Source: Candidatus Poribacteria bacterium (lineage in GTDB: Bacteria; Poribacteria; WGA-4E; PCPOR2b). Taken from it: a stretch of DNA of 45,262 nt. The notes under the pieces were generated by a model. The model was not told the origin of the DNA. It saw only the letters and a list, made by a program, of their open reading frames with translations, and did no database searches. This document shows positions 25,984 to 34,012 of this stretch, one piece after another; position 1 is the stretch's first letter; each line of letters starts with the position of its first letter. The stretch is from assembly GCA_022822785.1 (NCBI GenBank), contig JAJEAL010000067.1, positions 1 through 45,262 of the forward strand, in the 5' to 3' direction. The position numbers were made by a program, and so were the translations under genes.

Positions 25984-26757
25984 TTAAATCTCTCCATTCA
26001 GGTGTGCCTTCACTTGTGCCAATATTTCCTCTTCAGAGATTGCTTCCTCTCGGTCCCCTGCATATTGCGCTTCCACCCATTGATGAATCTTCTCAATTGC
26101 TGGATGGTCCGCGTCTACGGTCGCTTGACCTACCTTCTCCAGATAAGCATTCACCCACAGCAACACGCCATATTTGCCGGAGGTTCTGGTAATGATAATA
26201 TCAACCAATTCGACTTTGTCTTTTTTTCGGAGTGGCTGCTCATCTCCCTTGTCCACTTCCATACCGGATACGCTGGAGATAACCGCCTTGTCAATATAGG
26301 AGTGCTTGAAGGCGTAATGATGCGGACGCGGTTTGTCAAATTCGGAATATTTACCGATATTAATCTGACAACGGAAAACCACCGGCGCCTTCCCACGAGA
26401 TTGCGCTAGGTGAGCCGCCCTCCTGTGAGCTTCGCTTGATTTTTTGGTAAACCAAATTTTCTTCCCTGCTCTCCCGCGTGCCTTGAATCCTTCCGTCATA
26501 ATCGCCCTAGCTCTATCAATTGTTGTGCCGTGCCAGACGGTGATGACGTTCTTAAACTCGGTATTCCAACCTACATTGACAAAACTACGAATCCATTTGG
26601 GCTCAATGCCATAACGAATTGCATATTCCTCCAGCGTTAGGTCGGGGTTTTGTGCAGCCTGTTTGTCAAACTGTTCTGCCAACCAAGCGAGGTCCTTATC
26701 TTCAAATCGTCGCTGATAATGACCTTTTTGCGTCCACTTTTTTCTCTTTTTTCCCAA
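25984..26757 (-). CDS. Shorter paralogue of the WHGTT modular protein
   Basis: 257 residues from a TTG start at 26757, chosen because GGGAGG lies 7 bases before it and the resulting N-terminus (LGKKRKKWTQKGHYQRRF) lines up with that of the 432-residue paralogue; an open frame to 26859 overlaps the preceding gene. Order: one HTH-like repeat (about 18-60, PDLTLEEYAIRYGIEPKWIR), the ART-like domain (72-168, VWHGTTIDRARAIMTEGF, KKIWFTKK, PVVFRCQINIGKY), and one C-terminal repeat (185-249, ADHPAIEKIHQWVEAQY). The late acidic residue of ARTs is again unclear (HHYAFKHSYIDKAV). It follows the Eis-like gene by 13 bases and precedes DUF5916. Confidence 0.75.
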   Translation of the reverse strand: MGKKRKKWTQKGHYQRRFEDKDLAWLAEQFDKQAAQNPDLTLEEYAIRYGIEPKWIRSFVNVGWNTEFKNVITVWHGTTIDRARAIMTEGFKARGRAGKKIWFTKKSSEAHRRAAHLAQSRGKAPVVFRCQINIGKYSEFDKPRPHHYAFKHSYIDKAVISSVSGMEVDKGDEQPLRKKDKVELVDIIITRTSGKYGVLLWVNAYLEKVGQATVDADHPAIEKIHQWVEAQYAGDREEAISEEEILAQVKAHLNGEI

Positions 26758-26770
26758 CGTAAAGCCTCCC

Positions 26771-28102
26771 TCATGACAGACACCAGATATTTCCGGTGAA
26801 CGGTGGGAATAGACAATCGAGCAGGACACCCGCTTCGTCCCGCCCGTCACAGTCGACAAAATTGGATTTCAATTCGTTGAACCGGCGACGACCACACAGG
26901 AGTTGCAAAAAGGTCAAATCTGGGAACCGTGCATCGCCATCTTCGACTGAATCGGGCGACCAGTCAGAGATGTCCGTTATTTTCCCTCCGTTAAATTTCA
27001 GTTGTACACCGCTGCGATAGAAGTTCAGTTTCAATTCACCGTTATAACCTTCTGCGACAGTTCCTACGAGATTATCTTCCAAAGCAGGTTGAATATGCTG
27101 TAAAAAGGCGACCAGATTCGGTATACGGACGTACAACCCGTACGGTCCATACTCATAGATTTTATTCCCCAACAAAGCGTGATAGGCGGGATGTGTGCGT
27201 CCAAGTTCAAGCATAATAGTCCTCAATTCTTGGCTTTTATGATTCCTATATGCAGGTGCCGTTTGTGCGAGTTTCCATAGTTCGTGCAACACGCTCGGCA
27301 TCAGGTTAAGATAGCCCACGCCGGATTTGAGTTCTATCTGAACGATGTACAGTGCGCTGTCCTCTATCCACGGGTAGTATTGTACGTAACCCAATCGTTC
27401 ACGCGCTGCTGTCTCAATGATTAGCCATTTCCTGCGGGCAAAATCGTTTTCCGGGCGTCCACTGAACTCATAGTTCCACTCCGCCTTCGATCGCAGGGAC
27501 ACGAAAGGTTGACGACGACTGGCGTAATCATACACTTCCCGAATGAAAACGTAATCGTCCTCCACAGCTGGACGCAGGCGATATTTTTCGGAATCACTAG
27601 CCTTCAGTTTCGGCAGATGGACGCCAGCTATGGATTTTCCACCATCCACATCCATTGCCATCTCATACCCGAATTGGCGATAGTACCACGGGATGCCGGT
27701 GATGCCCTGCATCAATTCATTCTTTGCCGCGCTCAAGGCATGTATCACCTCAAACTGTTTTCGCACCAACCCACGTCGGCGATATTCCGGTTCCGTGACT
27801 ACCACTTCGGGACGCCCCAGCTTGAACGGAATCCCACGGTATGCCCACGTCTGGGAGATGAGACACATTGACGAGACGATTTTGTTCGCGCGGGTGTCTT
27901 CCACTACCGTAAAATCGTTCGACTTCACCGTTGGGTGACGGCCTGACATCAACCCTCGTATGCCAGCTCCTACTTTCTCATCCTCGAAGACGCGGGCATT
28001 AAACTCAGCAAGGGCATCCACGTCGTCGGGAAGTGCAAAGCGTAAAATTAGATTGTCGCCTAAGTCAATAGGCATTTGAGAGAGAATTGAATTTGTAGAC
28101 AT
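26771..28102 (-). CDS. Eis-like GNAT acetyltransferase with SCP2-type C-terminal domain
   Basis: 443 residues. The N-terminal GNAT domain shows LRFALPDDVDALAEF and VVVTEPEYRRRGLVRKQFEVI, the acetyl-CoA pyrophosphate loop (RRRGL). A second GNAT-like region includes YRLRPAVEDDYVFIREVY. The last 100 residues (LVGTVAEGYNGELKLNFYRS, FPDLTFLQLLCGRRRF) look like the sterol-carrier-type domain of Eis proteins. Eis family members acetylate amines such as aminoglycosides or lysines; the substrate is unknown here. It is immediately upstream of the smaller WHGTT gene and probably cotranscribed. Confidence 0.85.
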   Translation of the reverse strand: MSTNSILSQMPIDLGDNLILRFALPDDVDALAEFNARVFEDEKVGAGIRGLMSGRHPTVKSNDFTVVEDTRANKIVSSMCLISQTWAYRGIPFKLGRPEVVVTEPEYRRRGLVRKQFEVIHALSAAKNELMQGITGIPWYYRQFGYEMAMDVDGGKSIAGVHLPKLKASDSEKYRLRPAVEDDYVFIREVYDYASRRQPFVSLRSKAEWNYEFSGRPENDFARRKWLIIETAARERLGYVQYYPWIEDSALYIVQIELKSGVGYLNLMPSVLHELWKLAQTAPAYRNHKSQELRTIMLELGRTHPAYHALLGNKIYEYGPYGLYVRIPNLVAFLQHIQPALEDNLVGTVAEGYNGELKLNFYRSGVQLKFNGGKITDISDWSPDSVEDGDARFPDLTFLQLLCGRRRFNELKSNFVDCDGRDEAGVLLDCLFPPFTGNIWCLS

Positions 28103-28161
28103 TTAAGTTTCTGTATGATTTCCTTATCTGTTTTCCTATACGGTCACATCTTATCGACCAA

Positions 28162-28698
28162 TTAGGCACTTCGATTCAAACTCTTGATTTCATCTGTCAT
28201 ATCGGGGCTTAGGCAAAATGGATCATCGCTGTCCCTTTGTAGAGCGGCAATCACCCGATCCTGAATTTGAGGCACAAGCGGAGAGTCAGGAAGTTCCTCC
28301 AGCGGAATCCAGTGCACAGCGACTTCGTTTTCATCCGGATTATCGGGCAGGCGTGGCTCACTTCCTTCGCAAAGGACACAACGGAAAAGGAAATCAACGC
28401 AATGCGGTTTTTCATCTAGCGAAAAGCCGTAGTCGGGTGGGAAACATTCGTAGACCAATAACAGTTCTTTCACTTCAACTTCAGCAGCGGTCTCCTCACG
28501 AACTTCACGTCGTGCCGCATCGTATAGTGTTTCGCCCGGTTCAACGCCGCCACCAGGTAGATTATAATGGAAACCGCTCTTGCCGTCAAATGCAACAAGC
28601 AGAATTGCATCATCGCGGACAATCGCTGCCCGGGCTACAAGTCGGATTCCTTGTCTATTGGCTTTGAATTTGATATCTTCTGACAAGTCTTTCTCCAC
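28162..28698 (-). CDS. NUDIX hydrolase
   Basis: 178 residues from a GTG start at 28698. The Nudix box is complete: GGGVEPGETLYDAARREV then REETAAEV, i.e. G-x5-E-x7-REV-x-EE, which binds Mg and cleaves nucleoside diphosphate-linked substrates. The strand before it (FDGKSGFHYNLPGGG) is typical. No domain shows the substrate. It follows a truncated methyltransferase fragment by 18 bases. Confidence 0.9.
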   Translation of the reverse strand: MEKDLSEDIKFKANRQGIRLVARAAIVRDDAILLVAFDGKSGFHYNLPGGGVEPGETLYDAARREVREETAAEVEVKELLLVYECFPPDYGFSLDEKPHCVDFLFRCVLCEGSEPRLPDNPDENEVAVHWIPLEELPDSPLVPQIQDRVIAALQRDSDDPFCLSPDMTDEIKSLNRSA

Positions 28699-28716
28699 TA
28701 TGAATTGAGTTTTCCG

Positions 28717-28866
28717 TTATTCCATCTTCTCTACTGGTGTCGCTGGCAAATGGCGCGTAATTAACTCCCGAATACGAATTTCCTCAAGTTGTCCACGACT
28801 TGAAGAAAGCCGTTGAATTTCATCTCCCCGCTCATAATAAGCCACGATACTGTTTCGCTCACACAT
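28717..28866 (-). pseudogene. N-terminal fragment of a SAM methyltransferase
   Basis: 49 codons with AGGAGG upstream. The sequence AYYERGDEIQRLSSSRGQLE then RIRELITRHLP matches the helical cap that precedes motif I in a group of small-molecule methyltransferases, but the protein stops (ME then TAA) exactly where the VLDxGGGPG motif should begin. So the gene lost its catalytic body by deletion and its ribosome-binding site and start remain. Confidence 0.55.
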
Positions 28867-28902
28867 GTGGGGAAACCTCCTGATACTTGTAGAGTTATAT
28901 CT

Positions 28903-29169
28903 CTAAATAGACTGTGGTACAGGCACAGCGTCATGGTCGAGTAAATCCTTCTCGACGCAGCGCACCGCCCGAAATAGATAACCGCTCAAGCCCATTGTTA
29001 TGCCCAGTATCGCATTGCAGGCGAACATGAGTGCCATCCCCGCACCTGGGCCCGTCCCGACCAGCCAACCGCATGTCTTCTCCAAACTTCCACCTTTTCT
29101 CATAGCTGGTTCAAACCAGTGGTCTGCCAGCGGTCCTGCCAGCAGATAGCCAAAGCGATAAAATACCTT
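28903..29169 (-). pseudogene. C-terminal fragment of an MFS transporter
   Basis: The frame is open from about 29169, just below an in-frame TGA, to the stop at 28903. It reads FYRFGYLLAGPLADHWFEPA, a hydrophobic helix GPGAGMALMFACNAILGITM, then LFRAVRCVEKDLLDHD, like the last helices and cytoplasmic tail of an MFS efflux permease. The first ten or so helices are absent, so this is a 5'-truncated remnant. Confidence 0.5.
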
Positions 29170-29280
29170 GCAGTTTCAATTTTTTAACGCATATTCGGCA
29201 ATATTCTTCAGTTTATTTTTAATTCGGTGTGTTTTTTAGCCGCTAAGTGAGTAGATAACAAATTAGGAATTGCGTATTCG

Positions 29281-29310
29281 TTGGCAGTGGAAGGGAGCAT
29301 TTGATATAAT
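29281..29310 (+). promoter_or_regulatory. Sigma-70-type promoter of the RidA gene
   Basis: TTGGCA at 29281-29286, an 18-base spacer and a perfect TATAAT at 29305-29310, 56 bases before the RidA start. Confidence 0.55.
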
Positions 29311-29365
29311 GTTTGATGATATGCTATTTTATCCGAAGTCAAATCAATAGAGGAGCAAAATCGAT

Positions 29366-29779
29366 ATGGCAGATGGATTCAATGCACCGGGCGTTGTCGA
29401 GCCCTTTGGGATTTTTTCGGGTGCTGCTTGGCAGCCGGAGGGCAAAGTTTTGCATATTTCTGGACATGTCTCGCAGGACCCGGATGGCAACACGGTTGGA
29501 GTAGATGATATTCGTGCACAAACCCGACAAACGCTGCTAAACATTCAGACCGTCCTATCGAGTGTCGGGGGAGAGATGTCCGACATTGCCAAGGTCACAG
29601 TCTTCGTAACCGATATGTCAACACTCGCTGATATCCATGCGGTACGTGCTGAATTTTTCGATCCACCGTATCCGGCTAGTACGTTGGTCGAAGTGAGCCG
29701 GTTAGTCAATCCTGAGTGGATGGTTGAAATTGAGGCGGTCGCAGTGATTCCGTTCGACCGGGTTAAACGTCTCGCATAG
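29366..29779 (+). CDS. RidA family (YjgF/YER057c/UK114) protein
   Basis: 137 residues, the normal length. It shows VLHISGHVSQDPDGN, ALLNIQTVLSS-like helix (TLLNIQTVLSSVGG), VTVFVTDMSTLADIHAVRAEF and the C-terminal PASTLVEVSRLVNPEWMVEIEAVAV. The family deaminates reactive enamine/imine intermediates such as 2-aminoacrylate made by PLP enzymes; the canonical Arg (usually in PxRxxx near the C-terminus) is not in its usual place, since the segment reads PYPASTLVEV, so activity is uncertain. GAGGAGC precedes the ATG. Confidence 0.88.
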   Translation: MADGFNAPGVVEPFGIFSGAAWQPEGKVLHISGHVSQDPDGNTVGVDDIRAQTRQTLLNIQTVLSSVGGEMSDIAKVTVFVTDMSTLADIHAVRAEFFDPPYPASTLVEVSRLVNPEWMVEIEAVAVIPFDRVKRLA

Positions 29780-29870
29780 CCTGCGCTTTTACCATACTCG
29801 CCAGCATAACATCAAATACTTGGCGGTGAGACACGGCTGTGGAATATAGGGATTGAATTGGAGGTCTTAA

Positions 29871-30959
29871 ATGCAGTTTACACAAGATGTATACTATCCT
29901 AAACGTGGAGAAGATTGGGCACGCAGAAAGCCAGTAGATGTGGATATGGACGCTGATTCTCTCGACGAAGCGGTTCACTATGCCCAGACGATCGAAACCA
30001 CATGGTCTCGTAAGATGCGGTTGCATTATACGCAGACCGAAGAGGAAGAGTCCCATCCCGAGGTTATCGGACCGATAAAGGACCGGGCAGCGACCAACGG
30101 ACTTATCTTGCGGCACGGCTACATTATCGCCGAGTGGGGCGATACGCAACGCGTCGATATGACGTTTAGTATTAGCAAGAGCTATCTATCCACGGTGGCG
30201 GGCCTGGCGCTAGACCGTGGACTGATCCGAGACGTACATCATCTTGTCCGAGACTATGTGAACGACGGTGGATTCGATTCACCGCACAACGCCCAAATTA
30301 CTTGGCACCATCTACTTCAACAAACAAGTGAGTGGAAGGGAACGCTTTGGGACAAACCCGACTATGCTGACAGTCAGGGAGAGCGTGGTCTTGATAATGA
30401 GCTTCAAGCGCCCGGCAGCGTCTTTGCTTACAACGATGTCCGTGTCAATCGGCTCGCACTTTCTCTGTTGCGTATCTGGCGCAAGCCGCTGCCACAGGTG
30501 TTAAAAGACAACGTGATGGACCCCATTGGCGCTTCCAACAGTTGGCGATGGCACGGCTATCGAAATTCGTGGCTGACAATTGACGGGTTGAAGATGCAGT
30601 CGGTCAGTGGTGGCGGTCACTGGGGCGGTGGGGTCTGGATTAGTACCAGAGATCACGCACGGTTCGGCTATCTATTCCTGCGCCGTGGACGCTGGAAGGA
30701 GCAACAGATACTTTCTGAGAGGTGGATAGATTTAGCGACCACGCCGTGTACCGTTGAGCCGGATTACGGCTATATGTGGTGGCTCAATACGGATAGGCAG
30801 CTGTTCCCAAGCGCACCGGAGAGCAGTTTCTGTGCGCTGGGTGCTGGACGGAATATGATCTGGATCGAGCCGGAAAACGATTTGGTGCTTGTAGCACGGT
30901 GGATAGACTCAGACTACGCTGACCAATTAATGAAGCGTGTGTTGGTAGCGGTTCGCTAG
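29871..30959 (+). CDS. Beta-lactamase/esterase-fold serine hydrolase
   Basis: 362 residues. The class C-like active site is FSISKSYLSTVAGLALDRG, with Ser-x-x-Lys (SISK); the second motif appears as FAYNDVRVN (Tyr-Asn region of the YxN motif), and GYMWWLNTD near the C-terminal end fits the strand region. There is no signal peptide, unlike true beta-lactamases, so a cytoplasmic esterase or peptidase is more likely. GGAGG precedes the ATG. The gene follows RidA by 91 bases. Confidence 0.85.
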   Translation: MQFTQDVYYPKRGEDWARRKPVDVDMDADSLDEAVHYAQTIETTWSRKMRLHYTQTEEEESHPEVIGPIKDRAATNGLILRHGYIIAEWGDTQRVDMTFSISKSYLSTVAGLALDRGLIRDVHHLVRDYVNDGGFDSPHNAQITWHHLLQQTSEWKGTLWDKPDYADSQGERGLDNELQAPGSVFAYNDVRVNRLALSLLRIWRKPLPQVLKDNVMDPIGASNSWRWHGYRNSWLTIDGLKMQSVSGGGHWGGGVWISTRDHARFGYLFLRRGRWKEQQILSERWIDLATTPCTVEPDYGYMWWLNTDRQLFPSAPESSFCALGAGRNMIWIEPENDLVLVARWIDSDYADQLMKRVLVAVR

Positions 30960-31048
30960 GTAAACCAGTTCCTGTTCCGTTCTTAAGGTCCCCTGTCAAG
31001 GGACAAACTATTAATAGCAATTCCTAATCAATTGAGAGGAGAAATGGG

Positions 31049-31666
31049 ATGCCACATGAATGGGATTCGCCGGAATATGTTCGTCAGTGGGTAGCAGATG
31101 GTGACAAAACAGACGCGCAACGTGCGGAGCAGATTACGGCACTTGTGGGTTTGATTCGATCTAGCCCTGAAGCGTGTATTGAGGTATTAGACCTCGGCGC
31201 CGGATATGGGATTGTCACTCGTGAGATTCTAACTGCTTATCCGAATGCACAGGTGGTGTGCCTTGATGGGTCAGCAGAGATGCTAAAACATGCGAAAGCG
31301 CGGCTAGCAGATTGGGAAGACCAACTCAGTTTTGCTGTAGCTAATTTTGATTTCCCGGATTGGTTGGCAGCCCTACCAGCGAATAGCCAGTTCGATGCAG
31401 TGCTCTCGTCGCGAGCTATCCACCATACTGTTGATGAACGTAAACAGGCGTTGTATGGAGAAATCTTTCAGATGTTAAAACCGGGCGGTTGCTTTGCCAA
31501 CCACGATTTGGTCCGAAAACCCGATGACACCGTGCACGATGCCGCCAATCCCTTTGGAACGGTCGAAGATCAGCTGGCTTGGCTTAAAGACATTGGGTTT
31601 GTTGATGTGGAGTGTTTTTGGCAGACGGAAGGGCGTGCCTTGTTTGGGGGATACAAATCAGGATAG
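31049..31666 (+). CDS. Class I SAM-dependent methyltransferase
   Basis: 205 residues. Motif I is VLDLGAGYGIVTREIL, motif II VVCLDGSAEMLKHAK, then FDAVLSSRAIHHTVDERK and LKPGGCFANHDLV as motif III. Substrate unknown. GAGGAGAAATGGG upstream of the ATG. A small stem (GTCCC...GGGAC at 30988-31004) lies in the gap before it and may act as a weak terminator for the upstream hydrolase. Confidence 0.88.
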   Translation: MPHEWDSPEYVRQWVADGDKTDAQRAEQITALVGLIRSSPEACIEVLDLGAGYGIVTREILTAYPNAQVVCLDGSAEMLKHAKARLADWEDQLSFAVANFDFPDWLAALPANSQFDAVLSSRAIHHTVDERKQALYGEIFQMLKPGGCFANHDLVRKPDDTVHDAANPFGTVEDQLAWLKDIGFVDVECFWQTEGRALFGGYKSG

Positions 31667-31751
31667 ATTGTCCCATGATTCGCTACGTATCTCATATAAT
31701 CACGTGACACGCTTTTGAGGGCAGGTAGGAGTCCTTAATCGGAGGAATATT

Positions 31752-32228
31752 TTGGCGCAAAAAGTTGAGCTAAACCGTTTTAAGAATTATATGTTAATGG
31801 TTCACCGTAGCGTAGGTTCGGATCTATTCCGAAATTTATACGCTGCTGTTGACGGGGAAGAGACAGATATCCTACGAGACGGAATACTTTCTTGTGCCTA
31901 TTTCGTCTCATCGGTGCTGTTCCACTGTAAGTTGATAGATGATTTACACACGACTGTTAGGGGACTAGAGGCGAATCTCCAGCGGTCGGGTTGGAACCAG
32001 GTAGACGAACCGAAAGTTGGCAGTGTCCTCGTCTGGGAACCGACACAATTTCCCGACGGTGGCATTCGTAGACACGCAGGTTTTTACATCGGTGACGCGG
32101 AGGCGATTAGCAATCGGACAGACCAGCGCGTGCCCAAAGTTCACAGCATGAATTTTGAAACAGAGGGAAAATATCGTGCCATTGAAACCATCTACTGGCA
32201 CGAGAACTTCGATGAAACGGACAGCTAA
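31752..32228 (+). CDS. Small protein with NlpC/P60-like Cys-His arrangement
   Basis: 158 residues from a TTG start with GGAGGA upstream. Residues 45-60 contain GILSCAYFVSSVLF, like the nucleophile helix (Cys followed by hydrophobics) of NlpC/P60 or CHAP peptidases. PKVGSVLVWEP and RRHAGFYIGD at 88-113 place a His on the strand that carries the second catalytic residue in that fold. No signal peptide, so cytoplasmic if expressed. The assignment is by motif pattern only. Confidence 0.55.
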   Translation: MAQKVELNRFKNYMLMVHRSVGSDLFRNLYAAVDGEETDILRDGILSCAYFVSSVLFHCKLIDDLHTTVRGLEANLQRSGWNQVDEPKVGSVLVWEPTQFPDGGIRRHAGFYIGDAEAISNRTDQRVPKVHSMNFETEGKYRAIETIYWHENFDETDS

Positions 32229-32249
32229 CTGCGTAACGGAGCGAAGCGA

Positions 32250-33041
32250 TTGGAAAACTACGAGAATAAGGTGGTCATCATCACTGGCGCATGCGGCGGC
32301 ATTGGAGAGGCAATCGCTGAAAAATTTGCGGCTGCCGGGGCGACATTAGCCCTTTGTGACCTCCGCCAAGGTGAACTCTTACAAACCGTTGAAAAATGCC
32401 AACAAGCAGGGGCAACCGTCTACAGTGATGCCATTGATGTTGCAGATGAAGTCTTGGTGCGCCGTTTCTGTGGGACAGTTGCTGAAACCTTCGGAACAAT
32501 TGACTGTCTAATCAATACTGTCGGCATCGTTGATTGTCCGGGTGATGTCGAAGAACTTTCACTGTCAATGTGGGATAAGACGGTCTCCGTCAATCTGACT
32601 TCCGCTTTTTTGATGGCAAAGTATTCGGTGCCATATATCAAAAGGCAGGGCGGTGCCATCCTTAACATCGCTTCGGTATCGGGCTTGGCGAACCAAAAGG
32701 AGGCGATGGTCTATTCAGTGACCAAAGCCGGACTGCTGTCGCTCACCCGGAGCGAAGCCATTGATTTGGCACAATATGGCATCCGTGCTAACGCTGTTTC
32801 ACCCGGATCGGTAGAGGCACCATTGTTGGCAGCTGCGGTGGACCAAGCAGCGCAACTGTTTAACCGTACCAAAGATGAACAGTGGGAGGTCTGGCGCTCG
32901 CAATACCCAACCCAACGTTTTACATCACCGCAAGAAATCGCAGAACTAGCACTGTTTTTGTGCAGCGAAAGGGCGACCAATATCACGGGTGCGAACTTCG
33001 TTATTGATGGCGGACTGACGGCGCTACTTCCGGAACGATAA
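32250..33041 (+). CDS. Short-chain dehydrogenase/reductase (SDR)
   Basis: 263 residues from a TTG start 21 bases after the previous gene. The cofactor motif is GACGGIGEAIAEKF (TGxxxGxG type), followed by NTVGIVD, SVSGLANQK with the catalytic Ser, and YSVTKAGLLSLT (YxxxK). The end ITGANFVIDGGLTALL is classical. NAD(P)-dependent oxidoreductase of an unknown hydroxy compound. Confidence 0.92.
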   Translation: MENYENKVVIITGACGGIGEAIAEKFAAAGATLALCDLRQGELLQTVEKCQQAGATVYSDAIDVADEVLVRRFCGTVAETFGTIDCLINTVGIVDCPGDVEELSLSMWDKTVSVNLTSAFLMAKYSVPYIKRQGGAILNIASVSGLANQKEAMVYSVTKAGLLSLTRSEAIDLAQYGIRANAVSPGSVEAPLLAAAVDQAAQLFNRTKDEQWEVWRSQYPTQRFTSPQEIAELALFLCSERATNITGANFVIDGGLTALLPER

Positions 33042-33094
33042 CATAAAGGATCTATCATTGGGTTCTCGTAGGTGTAAAGGAGTAGGTAAACAAC

Positions 33095-33997
33095 ATGGCT
33101 CAAGAACGTATGGTATATATCAATGGAGAGATAGTTCCAGAGGGCGAGGGAAAGGTATCCTTCCGTGATCAGGGATTTGTGACCGGGGACGCGGTCTTCG
33201 ATGCGACCCGCACCTTCGGCGGAGTGATATTCAAACTGAAGGAACATCTGGACCGGTTGTATGATTCGCTCAAATATATGCGTATAGATCCGGGGATTCC
33301 GCAGCCTCAGATGGCAGAACTGACCATGCAAGTGCTAGCGGCAAATCAACCCCTATTGGAACCAGATGACGATTACTGGGTCATACAGCGGATTAGCAGA
33401 GGTGTTTCAACGGGAGATGGCCAATATAAGCCAACAGTAATCATCGAGTGTAACCCGTTACCGTTTGTTGCGAGAGCACGGTATTACCGTGACGGTCTGA
33501 CGGTTATTATCCCTTCGATAAGACGGACACCACCTGAGTGCATGAGCCCTAGAGTCAAGGTACACAATTACATCAATCTAGTGCTCGCCGATCAAGAGGT
33601 AAAGGCGCAAAACCCGGACGCGTTCTCTATCTTGTTAGATATCAACGGTAATATAGCCGAGGGGCTTGGGAGCAATTTTTTCATTGTCAAAGACGGGGTA
33701 GTAGTTACACCAAAAGAGCAGTATGTCTTGGCGGGCATAAGCCGTGAAACCGTCATTGAGCTCGCTCAGGGACTGGGCATTGAGGTGCAAGAGGCAGATA
33801 TCGATCTCTATGATGTCTACACAGCGGACGAGGCTTTCGTTACCTCTACCAGCTTCTGCATCTGCCCTGTGTCCTCTGTCAATGGTTCAACCATCGGTGA
33901 TGGCAGTGTACCGGGACCGGTTACTGACCATCTCCAGAAGGCATATAGTGACCTTGTGGGTATAGACATTGTGGGGCAATACATGAAACGATTATAA
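33095..33997 (+). CDS. Class IV PLP aminotransferase (branched-chain/D-amino-acid type)
   Basis: 300 residues. Typical opening YINGEIVPEGEGKVSFRDQGF, FKLKEHLDRLYDSLKYM, the PLP Lys in SPRVKVHNYIN, and the binding region NGNIAEGLGSNFFIVKDG. The family fold-type IV includes IlvE, D-amino-acid aminotransferase and aminodeoxychorismate lyase; the sequence alone does not decide. AAAGGAG before the ATG. It lies directly upstream of the MFS gene (15 bases). Confidence 0.9.
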   Translation: MAQERMVYINGEIVPEGEGKVSFRDQGFVTGDAVFDATRTFGGVIFKLKEHLDRLYDSLKYMRIDPGIPQPQMAELTMQVLAANQPLLEPDDDYWVIQRISRGVSTGDGQYKPTVIIECNPLPFVARARYYRDGLTVIIPSIRRTPPECMSPRVKVHNYINLVLADQEVKAQNPDAFSILLDINGNIAEGLGSNFFIVKDGVVVTPKEQYVLAGISRETVIELAQGLGIEVQEADIDLYDVYTADEAFVTSTSFCICPVSSVNGSTIGDGSVPGPVTDHLQKAYSDLVGIDIVGQYMKRL

Positions 33998-34012
33998 AGT
34001 TGAAGGTGATTG

